A stretch of DNA of 38,087 bases from Phoronis australis. Lineage: Eukaryota; Phoronida; Phoronidae. Position 1 is the stretch's first letter, and each line of letters opens with the position of its first letter. The DNA lies in assembly GCA_002633005.1 (NCBI GenBank), contig NMRA01000073.1, forward strand, positions 850,389-888,475, written 5' to 3'. The notes beneath the pieces were generated by a model. It saw only the letters and a list, made by a program, of their open reading frames with translations, did no database searches and was not told the origin of the DNA. The position numbers and the translations under genes were made by a program. Below are positions 13,601 through 25,600 of this stretch, piece by piece.

Positions 13601-16600
13601 AAGTGAAAACGTACGTACGGACTAAGAGTGGGAGATTGGTTGAGAAAATCATCATGGTGTCTAAGGAGGACTATGATAAGCTAGTCAACGAGGGCGGTGA
13701 CCCCGCCAAAATTCTTGGAAAATACCTATCAACAAACGAAGGAGAGACTATTGAATCTTGGAAAAAAGCTGACAAGCCCGCGATGAAAGTCATCAAGACT
13801 TACGTTCGAACTAAGAGCGGTAGGTTGGTGGAGAAGACAATCCTGATGACCGAGGATGAGTATAAAGAGTTTGAAGCCAGTGGCGGGGACCTCAATACCT
13901 TGAAACGGTATCTGAAGCTTGGAGAAGGCGAAACAGTTGAAGACTGGGAGAAGGCCTCTACTGTGTACGGAGCTAGTAGCGACGAGGAAACCGCAGGTAC
14001 AGCAACACTGACTCGCACTTTCTAACACTTCAGTTTTCAAGACGAAACCTTGTCAAATTCCTTCGAAAATTGTCAGGTTAACTGTGTGTTTCAATTCCTC
14101 AGTCACGATTGTAGTTTTACTTAAACTCTTGCTCTGTTCGAATGGCCTTGACACTGATGTTCACAAGTTTCAGTTTTGTGCTTTATGTCACCGCTCTATG
14201 TTCTAAACTTCCAGCTGCCAAACCTGGGCAACGAATAGTCGGAAAAGATGGTGCTATTTACGAAGTGCTTGTTGATCCAATCACCGGCAAGAAATATAAA
14301 AAGTAAGCTCTAATTTAGCATTTTTGACATGCGTCCAATTGACATAATCAGTTGTGTCAGCAATAGTTGTTACTATAAATCGCTCATTAAATTCTTGTTG
14401 ACGGCCCATGAAATTAAAATATCAGTTTCCACAAAACCAATTGCTCTGTTTTCAGAAAAGTTACCAACTTTGAATCAGACGTTGACTCTGGCATTGGGTC
14501 AACTACGAAAGGTCGACACACTGGAAAGACCAGTCGAAGTGGAGCTATAGATGGAATAAGCGAAGAGGAAGCTATAGAACGTGAAAAACGTGCAAGGAAG
14601 AAGCAAGGCAAACGACAAGAAGGGAGCGACTCAGAGTATAGTTACAAGAGTGAAGTTAGCGTGGGCGGAACCCGGCGCGTGACCAGGAGGAAGAAAAACG
14701 CAGACGGCACACGAGGCGACGCCGAGTCATACCATAGCAGTCAAGACGAAGACGGGCAAGAGAGGCGACGACGTCGGCGGCGTGAACGGAAACACGGGGG
14801 CAGTGCCCATAGTTACTACAGTGTAGAGAGCGCCGGTGGCACACGCCACGTTAGGCGGCGAAAGAAAAAAGCCGACGGGACCTACGCGGCTAGCGAATCG
14901 TACCACAGTTCAGACAGTGAATATTACATTAGTGGAAAGGGGAAAGGTACCAAGGGTAAAGGCAGGGGTGGAAAGGGAGGAAAGGATGGGAAAGGGGGAA
15001 GGAAGGAAAAGAAACTAAGAAAGGTGCGCCATGAGCACGGGAGTGACTCGGAATATAGTTATATGAGTGAAGTCAGCGAAGGAGGTACGAAGCGAAGAAA
15101 GAGGAAGAAAAGGATACGAGATGCTGATGGAAACGTGATTGGTCACGCAGAGTCGGAGGCGTATACAAGTCCAAGTGGTGAGTACTGTTTGGTAACTGAA
15201 GGGAAATTGGGCGAAACGGGATCAGTGTCGAAATCTCGATAATTGAGAAAATCAATCTTTTTCAATCAAGCGTTGCATTTTGGTTGTTTCCGAGCTAGTT
15301 GAATCTCTGTGCTCGAAAATGGACTCGAAAATTGATGGATTGCAAGGCGCACTTCGAATAAATTAAAAAATTTGTACTTGAATCTTGCGGTTTGAATGGC
15401 TGAGTTTTGGAGTTTTAGATCGAGCGGAGTCCGAGTCCGGAGATCCTGGACTCCGAATTCAGCTTGAAAACTAATACTGTTCGTAGTTATTCCTTAAACC
15501 TTATACTGTCACATTTTATGAAAATTGGCGGTAGAATTTTGCCTTTTTATCGTTTTGCATTAAATCCAGACGTAGCTGGGCTGCTGCCTGTCTTGTTTGT
15601 AGAACGCTGAGTATTGCAACACGATGATTATTTAAATAAATATGTAACTGTTGGATAAGCCTGTATCACTTGGAGCCATTGTTTACTTAAAGTAGTCACG
15701 CTGTTATGATGAACAACAATCGTGAGGAGAGAACAAACACTCGTATATTACACAAATATGATGGATAGCCTTAATCAAACATCTTAAGTTCTTAGCTCGG
15801 GTTGGGTCATTCATCTCCACACTGGCAGTGAAAGCATTACATGGCTATTTTTGTTTATTCCTCTTGTGTGGCTTTTCTGCTAAGTGTCCTTGGTATTTTA
15901 ATTGGATGTAAAACTTTGTTGAGATCGGATGTTATCCCAACCTTTCCCAAAATGGTCATTTAATTTACTAACCATCGCAAAACCCACAACATTATAAATT
16001 CATGCATAGACATTATATGCTCTGATTTCCCAGTGATTTCAAACCAGATCCAGCACATCTCGCCAACAATAACTAACCTTTTTCTGGGGAAGATGCTAAT
16101 TTGTTTCGAATACGTAAACAATACCAGTTTCTTCTGAACTCATTCTCGTGTCTCAAGGAAGTCATGTCCTTTACATCAGAGCCTCTCTTTCAGAATACAC
16201 CACAGCGACGGACCAATCGGATAGTTCGTCCAGTTACTACAGCGAATCGGACGGAAAGGGAGGAAGAATACGTAAAAAGAAAGAAAAGTCAGATAAGAAA
16301 GGCAAGAAGAAAAAGGGGAAGAAAGGTATACCGTACATTGATATAGATGTATAGCATCTTGTTTGAAGATGACACCGCAGGCTATATTTGCTGGCAACGA
16401 GGGTGGCACGAAGCAGTGCACGTGATCTGCACCGGGTAAAAGATTAAAGGTCTGCTTCGTGTAAAGTGACTTAGGACTTGAGTCAGCAATTTGGTCTCAC
16501 AGTCCACATAACTACTTCTGAAAATAATCAATTCTCTCTTGATCAAAAATTTAAAGTCTCTAAAAATATGCACGTAACTGCTAGTTACTGATTTCTAGAG

Positions 16601-19600
16601 AGTTACGCACTAAATCTCGTTTTCAGCCATTGTGAAATGGAAGCGTAATACCAAATTTAAGTCATTTTCATAAAACAGACCAAAGGACCTGGAGTTCTGT
16701 CTTGGAACTCGAACCCCATCACAGAATTTGTTATTTTCGCGATCTAGTTTAGTACGAGTTCGAAATAAGTGCGTTTCATCTTTGCTTCATCTGCCATAAC
16801 ATGGAAGTCGGGTGGATGACCCAGATGGAGACTAGATGACCAAAGGATGTTTTTAAGCATAACCCTAAAATTAGCATAACTCGTGGGCAGTGCCTCTCCG
16901 CACACAAGGAGTATTTTTAGACAATACGAAAAATGCAGGAATAAGTTGTCCATTAATCATTGCCGTATCGTTTCAACGACCTCAACACCAAAGCCCCGAA
17001 TGTGTAGAATATCACACTTGAGTTCAAGCACAAAATCCAATGGAAGCCACTTCAGGTCACACTTAAAATGGCTATAAAGTAAGCTTTTGATTGAGACAAC
17101 TTACGGGTACAAAATTGTTATCAACTTGTCCCTTTAATAACACGATAAGTGATTTCTAGTCTTGTAAAGATCTAACAGTTTATTATTACTGGAGACTACG
17201 CTCGGCGTAAAAGTGACACGCCGTGTCATGCTAACTTACAGAACCTGGTCTCAAGCAATAGAGAACTGCCAATTATTTCAAACGGCCATGAAATGACTTC
17301 CAGTTTGAGTAATGAACAATTTTGGACAAATTTCATAACGGTCTAAATCAACAGTCGGTTTTTGTTATGGAAGATGGAAGGTTTAAAACTATTTAAGTGG
17401 AAGGGAAATTATTAAACCATTTCGCGTTTGTGCTCGAGTTCAGAGAAACGAAAGGATTTAGGTATCTTTTTGTGACACCGTTTTCGAGCCCATGACATTT
17501 GTCAGGTCCAATATTTTCACTAAGGGGTTCCTTAATTTGTTGTTGTGATGCTAAGACTGAAACCCTTACATGGCTCCGTTCAGACTGTTCGGGAAGTTGA
17601 ATTTTGCCTGTCGCACTATGAATCACGCATTTTTCAATTCCCTGTAATTAGGTGGAGCTGGCGATAGCTCAACCGATTTTAGTGACGCGACCACCGACTC
17701 TGAGGCTGTTGACCTTAGCAAAATGACCGAAGAGGAGAAACGTGTTTACTTTGAGGAGAAGGCAAAACGGAAGGCGGCAAGAGAGAAAAGGCGACGGGAG
17801 AAATATGGAGATCGTTACGACGAAATAATGGAAAAACATGAAAAGTAAGATTTTGAAATTTACAATTCGGACTGAACATTAAAACCAGAATTACTTTGGT
17901 TGATTTACAGTTTCAGTGTGTGTTCAGTCAATTAAAATACTTGGCACTGGCCGAAGGACATTTGTTCACACGTGTGTAACGATTATGTTTTTTTTTCTTT
18001 TCAATGGTAATCTGCAAGTCAGTTGACAAGTAAATGGTCAAATTAAATATGTTGTTTCAAATTTATGTTATGCTACATAAATGTAGAACACAACAAGACC
18101 TATTTTGAAACTGCAAGCACTGATCTGTGGTAAGCGTTTTAATTCCTAAGTGCAATAGAATATTTTCTAAGCTAGGAAGTCAATTCTCTAATTGCAGAAA
18201 AAAGCTCGAAAAGGAAAAATTCAAGAGTATGGTGAGCTACGAGAAAGGTGCTGGTCGGGGTTTGGACCCCACAGGAAAGACGGACGGACGAGAGCCTGGA
18301 ATGGGGCTTGACGAGTAAGAATTACTTATGTGTAGAGCGTCTAAAGGCAGTGCGGGCGTCAGTGTTCTAGACTAGTTCAGAGGTGGCTCTGGTCCGGAAT
18401 GACTTCCTTGTAAGAAAATCCTAAGATTTCGCGAGATATCGTGATACGTTACATGCGAAGCACTAGAGCCCAGGTTTCTCGCGATTGTCTCGAGTCTACA
18501 GATCGTAGTTCTGGTGAGAATTTGTGATACTACAGGAGTCAGAACAGCAAAAACACGCCACGTTCACGAACTGCTCGTGAAGAAATGAACTTGAAGCGGT
18601 TGTAGGTGCAAGTGCACTTCAAGTATTGCACCCATATCCAGTAATATAATACGTGAGTAACAATCGAAAATACATTTTCAGATGGGGGAAGCCTAAAGGA
18701 AGGAAGGGCAAGAAATACAAAGACGGAAATGAAGCTGACAGTGAAAGCGAAGGTATTAACAATTTCGCTGAAGATATTATTTATTTAGTGCTATTTGCCA
18801 TTAGAAGATTTGGAATATTCGCAGACTATGCTTTTGTATGCCTCCAACTGTAGTCACGACTCTTAGCTATGCTATTTTTCAATCTTTCTTCAGCAAAGTT
18901 ATGCATTTTCCTATAGTTAGAACGTTTTGTACTGTATTGTTTTCTAGATGTGTTTAATTAAGCCAGCCCGGATTGTGTGCGTTACATGTTGTAGAATCTT
19001 TAGATTACCAACGTTTCCTCGAATATCAAACGATTACCAAAAATAATTTCAATAATTTATAAAACTCAAAAGATCATTATTGGACAACATTTCTATTGAA
19101 ACGCACCTATTAGTTACTGTAGCTCTCCGCACTTGTTGAGGACTGCTAGAAGTCCGTCATACGCACAAATTAAGTCACCCTACATGTAATTCTTCTTCAC
19201 CACACCCACTCTCGGTTCTAAGTATTCTTTCAAAAACGGCTCCACTTCCAATTGCACATTCTGGTGGCTGGACATGAGAAGGTTCTCGCTTCATCTTGCT
19301 CTCTGTTTAGTATTAGCTTCTGCTACATTCACGCGGCCTTCTACAATTACATGAGGAAGTTTGATTGTTCCGATAACCCGGATATCAGCTGTTTAAAAAT
19401 ATTACAGTCAAATCTCTTTTTTGTGTCTGAGTCGACAAAAACCTCAAACTTGTTACGCCTAATGATACCTTGTGTAAAATCTAGGACTAAACTCCCAGGT
19501 TAAATGCACAAGCCAGGCGCCATCATATTTGCCAAAGTAATCACCACAATGTGTAAGATCTTGGTCTTCACGAAAACAAATGATCTACACATTACAAGCG

Positions 19601-22600
19601 CATGACCAGGGGCAGGGGTCTGAGGCCTGTACTCAAAGATAAAAAAATTAACCAGTTGGATGATACACGTCAAGTAAAACTTACAATTTCATTCCTGAAC
19701 CATACGACTTGGTTTGGTTTCGAGTCCAGTCTGAGTTCTGGCTGTACCCAAGGGTCTTCCGAAGGTTACATTCATGCGACTTTGGTGAGACCACACTCAG
19801 TGCTGTAGTGGGGCGTAGGTGCACGTAGGCCCAGCCAACCACCTTTTGGCATTTGAACGTAGCGCTAAAGCCTTGGTCACAACCCGCCGTACGTGCAAGT
19901 GCGTGCTGTCTACGTGTAAAAACGTGGGGGAAATTTGGCGATCCGTACGTGGCAAGTACGGCCTTCATGCCGTGCGTTTTGGTGAATACGCAGGAGAACG
20001 CAGACACGACGTAGCACTTTTAGTGCATGCAGAACTTTCTCTGCGTGCAAGCTGCGTTCGCATTACAGATTCACGGCAGTACGGGTGACGTGCGTTGACG
20101 TACGTCCTCCCTGCGCTTGCCACTCCCTACTCACGTTTTCAGAAAAACGTGGTGCCCGTGGCGTCCGCAGAAAACGTACGAACAATAAACACGCACGGCG
20201 GGTTGTGACCATAGCTTTATGCACCGTAAGTTAGGTTCAGTGCTCAAGGTGGTACAGTGAGCTTTGGGCGCCTACTTACCTCTTATTTTACCACTACAGC
20301 ACTGACCACATTGGGTCTTGTCTTCGAAGGATATCGCCATACATTACAAACGAAGCAGGTCTCACTGCCCTGTGTCACAGCGCCACCTATACGAGAACAC
20401 TATATAGAACCCATCTCACCAGCTTCCCCTCGCTAAACTCAGGCCTCTGTTTTCAGCTTTAGCACGTCTCTTCTTGTGCAGTAGAGGATTGTATTTTCTG
20501 CCATGCAATCCCGACACGCTTTGCTTGTCTAGACACTAGCACCACTTTCTGTTGTACTTCACAAACAGACTTATTCTCTGACGTAGACGGTAGAGGGTCA
20601 AGGTCGAGTTATCAGGAGACAATCTATGACGACGAAGGTAACCCTATTGGAAAGGTGCGCAGGAAGGGACACAAAGGCAAAGGCGGATATAACAGTGATG
20701 ATTCCGATTATAGTATGTAACGGAATGTTTTTGCTTGCGAAAGTCTCTAGGATGATATGCTCTATCTTTTGACAAAAGTTCTTTTTTTGAAAAGAGAAAT
20801 GTTTTGATAACTGTACACGTTGAATTGACATTTTTCATAATTGTAACAGAGCAGAATTAAATTAAAACTACACTTTTGACAAAAATTGGCGCTCTGTCAT
20901 CCTGGGGATGTCATTCTAACACGTCTTGGCTTGCAGTGACGGTGGTGGCCCAAGCTCAGCACAGTTGTGATCATTTCACTCATTGCATGCTTGTTGTTAG
21001 TTTTGAAGTTTGAATTTATATAGGTGTGCTTGTATTGGCAATATTTGTGCACTTCACCGAATGGCATTGTATGATCAAGCACGGGTGCGTAACTACCATA
21101 ACCAGTAAAGTTGACTGTTTCTGATTTGGCTCACAGGCCTAACGTGTAACTAACGGAAATTTTCACCACCCCCCCTCTCAACATACATCCAGTGGTCTAT
21201 ATATTCGGAAAATATTTCAATTATATGGGCGTGGGTCTACGTTTAGAGTCACAATTATTTGTAAGTTCTATTCACATTTGTAGTAAATAAACTCTCACTC
21301 CGTTGTTCAAAATGCCCATTTGAGGAATATATTCACAACTAGGTAAACACGAATCGCGACTTATTTCATGACCCATTTTAGTTCATGGCCCCCATCCGCA
21401 TCCACACCTACTCTTACTTTGTGGATAACATTATGTTTTCCGAATATTTGCCCTGGTGACAACTACGTGTATCAGAAACTGCTAGTGTGTGAATGTAGAA
21501 ACGGGTGGTGATGCACGCGAATTACGCACTAATACAGTCAAGAAATAGTGATTTTTATGTTTGAATAGTTATGCAGAATGTCTTCCCACAAACTCACATG
21601 TTACTGTAATTTATATTGTTCTGAATTTTTAAGGATGCCTTCTCTTCGTCGTTGGTTCTTTCAACGTTAAGTATTTTTGGTATAACACAATGTCACTGAA
21701 TGTCATACTAAATGGTACAGTCTCCTCGATTTAGCCTTCCTGCCAATTTTAATAGTTCGTCTACAGTAATTACTGCTCAAATTTCAACTTAATTCATTTT
21801 ATTTGCACAGTATTACCGTTTTCGGTCTATTCGTTTTAATATTTGAACCTGGCACCATTTTTCAGTTGAAGAAATAGGTCCGGACGGGAAAAAGATAAGA
21901 AGACCAAAAGTCAAGAAACAAGTCATCGTTGGATCGGACGGCGAAGAATACGAAGTGGTTAGTTTAGTTTTCAAACTGGGGTTGCGATCCGTAGACCCGA
22001 GGCACTCTTGAGAAAAGCTAGTGTGATCACGTGCTTCACGTGTAATGTATGGCGATATCTCGCAAAGACTTGCGTCTACGGAACGCAGCCCGGTTTTTAT
22101 TCCACTTAAAATAATTTCCGGGTAAATAATCTCAATGAATTAAACGCTGAACAGTTCGCATAAACCAAACATTTACTTAACCGATGAAAAGTGTCCAAGA
22201 ATATTGCACAAAAAGGTAATTGTACAGATTATTTTTTTAATTTAATTTATTTTCAATTTGTTTGGAATGTTGCTCTTGTGGTGAACCATGCTTTACGTTT
22301 GAAAGGCATCATGCTATGGGATCGTTATATTCGTAACTTAAAATTAGTTTTGAAAAGCAACCATCGGTCCCAGTGACGGGCACATCTAAGCCGTGTAGCC
22401 GCGCTGCAGCGTGGCACCTTTTGCAGTGACGAAGCTACGAACTACATGTCAACTGAAAGGAGCTCCGCTTCACTTCAGTTTTGGTTAATCTGAAAATTCA
22501 TTCGGTTTATCGAGTACTCGTAGTCAAAATTAGCAAAATGTGCTGCAACATATTTAAAAAAAAATCACTGAAAGAATTATAAAATGCAGACACGTATCAA

Positions 22601-25600
22601 ACCGATAAATTTGTATTGTAATCAATAGTTAAAACTACGCACCAAGGACGGCATTTTGGTGAAAACATAAAATGAGTAAATTCGTAAATTCCTAAATTTT
22701 AAGCTCAAGTTCAATTGAGAATTAAATATTCAATTCAGATTGTAAAAGTAACAGTTGTAAATCACTATGACGCAAAAATGAAATAATTCTGGGTGATCGG
22801 TTGACGGAAGAGAAAGATTTTCCGTTAAAAGTCAAAGGTGCTTACAGGGGTGTTGACGATGCGGATGCAAGGTGGAAGGCTAAAGGGTTAAGATAAGTTT
22901 TAGGAGGATCTCACACTTTTGAGGGAGGGTTATTGTTTGAAAGGATAAGACTTCTTGAAGTTATTAGCTTTCGCAACAAAAAATATATTTTTTATGTTCA
23001 GAAATCACCGATTTCAGATTTTGCATTCAATCCATCTTAAGTAATTCAAATCGAGGACGGTGACCTTATTAGTTAATTGCCCGGCTAATTACCGCACTGG
23101 GTTTTAGCTCTACTAGGTCGGACTGCGGTCGTGAGTTTGAATCCGTCTTGGGACTGCCCTCAAATGCACAACATTGTCGTCGATACCGTTAACTTTAATT
23201 ATCAAAAGTGTGATTTTGTGTACACGACTTTTGGTGTTAACCCTGCCTCGTCTTTCAGGAAACCGATGCAAAAGGGAACATTCTGAAAAAGAAAAAGAAA
23301 AAGAAGAATCCAGACGATTCGTCTGGTTCGGAGTACGAATATCAATATGGTAATTATTCGTTATTGTTGAATATTGAACACGTGTCATATACACTAACCT
23401 CAAAATACATTTTGCCAACTGCACATGCTTTTGTGTCTGAAAATGTGTAATTCACACTTCCGAGCAGCCATGGGCAATTCCTGGTGTTGAATTTTTAATC
23501 GGCGTCAGTGTACGACAGGAGACACAACAGTACGCTGGTGTTTTTAATGATTGAACGAGTTGAAACTAGTACCATTTTTATCGACGTTATAATTCAGAAA
23601 CAACACTTTCTTTAGACAAAGATGGTAATCTAATTGGGACAAAGAAAATTAAGAAGAAAAAGAAGGGCCCCGATGGGAAGGAGATAGACTCCGAGAGCGA
23701 CGGGGATTACTTTGAGAAAGACGCTGACGGGAAGATTCGACTGAAGGCTGGCAAGAAAAAGATTGATATTAGCAAACTTACGGATGACCAACTTCGAGCA
23801 CTGGGCATTGATCCTACCTTGAGCAAGCAGGAGATAGCGAGGCAATTGAAGGTAACGCCTTAGGATACATGTACTCTTGATTCAAGAGCACAGTCGCTAA
23901 TGTGTGTGTTGGTGGGTCAGAAATTGAAAAGATTCAGAATTATTTAGTTTTAGAATTGTTGAAATAGAAGAGGTTTGGTTCTAGAAGTACCAAAAAAGTA
24001 AGTGGTAAACTTTGATGGCTACCAGTTGCTACTGGCAACGGATTAACTTTGAAAGATTATTCAAAAACAGCAACATTCAAACTTGTCCTCTATTCCGAGA
24101 ACTAATAGAAAAGTTGAGAGTGCGACTACAGAAACAAAGTTGTAAAACCATATTTCATTACATTGATGGAGTGCAGTTGTTCGTTGAACCAAATGCCGCC
24201 GAGATATTTATATCTTTGCTTAAGATGGCACGCAACGTTCTCAGGAAGACGTAGAAGGCAAAGCAAATGAAAGAAAACAAAGATTTCTCTTTCAAAATCG
24301 ATTAGGAGTTTCGCGTTAATTACGCTTTGATTCGTTAATTTCGAACAATACATTTGTCGTCTATCTTTGCATTATTCAGGAAAGATATTTAGATTGCTAA
24401 TAGAAATGCAATGGAGTCGATCTTCGCACTCACAATAACAATGCAAGATGACGTACTCAAATACTTTCATTAACGACGTTGCGAGGTCAGTAGCAATTCT
24501 GCTTCAGACCCGCTATGTCTTGTATCAAGGGCGATTATTGTTCGAGTTGTGTTCTAAGGTGTGCGAGTGATTGTCTGTGTGACGAATGCCACACGCGATG
24601 TCTATGGGAGGGCGTCGTGACTGCAATAGTAAGTTTCAAAATTACGCTTGCAATTACTTGGCGAACCTCATGCGGCATGTGTCGCGACAAACTGTTTCGA
24701 CCTCAATGTTTTACCATACAACCGAATGTTCAGTCAAAAACCAACGTGAGATTTAGGTCATTAGAATGTATCCCCGGGCGTCTCATCTAGTTCCTTACTC
24801 AGATGCCTAGGACTGAGAAGAACGGACTGGTCGTTAATGCCAAGTGTCCACGATTTTCAGGCTACGTGTATCTATTGTATGCTTTTAAATTTAAGTCGTC
24901 AGGGACACAAAATTCCTCTTAATTTCTAAAACACGTTTGCTCTGTAGGAATCATCCTCTGTACGATACAGTAAGAAAAGGAAAACAAAAAAGTTGCTTAA
25001 GTGATCAGGAGCAGTAATAATACCGGTATCTGCGGTTTATACTTTGAAAATAAAATATAATAAAATTCTTTTTGTCTTGCTGGGGGCTAGCCTGTGAAAC
25101 AATTGCGAGTGCGACCCTAATTGGGCACGTTGAATGTGCCACCGAACTGTGCAATATAGCTGCAACTGTCTGTTTTCAGGAAAAGTTCGGTGATGACATC
25201 ATTATCAAGAAGGCGGGGGAGAAAATTGGTTTAAAAGATGTAGCGGATTACGGAAGTGACGCAGACACTGATGATTTGGCGAATGACAGCGACCTGGACA
25301 CATCAACACGTGAGTCCTGCGGATTTGCACACAAAAGTCACGACAACAATCGATCATGCACGTCTTGGTCGTTACATAAAAACGACGTCGACAGCATTTG
25401 ACCGTTTCACAGATATCGTAAACAAATATTCGTTCTTGACAGTGTACGTAAAAGAAATGTTTGTATACCTTTGCAACAATGGAAGCTTGTGTTGCAAGAC
25501 TGATGTCAGACAACTTGTGCCTTCCGACTGTTCTTATCTATTAGAAAGCTATTAGGTTTTATAGCCCTGATCAAAGCTAATAACTTCAAAATTTCTGTCC

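Larger units (their letters stand above)
18753..20568 (+). other. Intron 13 of gene A
   Basis: 1.8 kb. Its 3' half is filled with inverted-repeat elements (19798-20304) and an M1 core (20329-20360). The several open frames of 60-110 aa over 19681-20088 lie within these elements and are not genes. Confidence 0.6.

Noticed and set aside
13729-14040. 103-residue minus-strand open frame
   Set aside because: Antisense shadow of the biased repeat exon 7.
19681-20088. Overlapping open frames of 68-108 residues on both strands
   Set aside because: They lie in the CpG-rich inverted-repeat element at 19867-20218 and its flank, with no protein motif.
24507-24557. Possible extra exon in intron 17 (T-R-Y-V-L-Y-Q-G..)
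   Set aside because: Splice sites are acceptable and phase is 0-0, but it would break the natural I-A-R-Q-L-K / E-K-F-G-D-D join, and its donor GTGTGC is weak.
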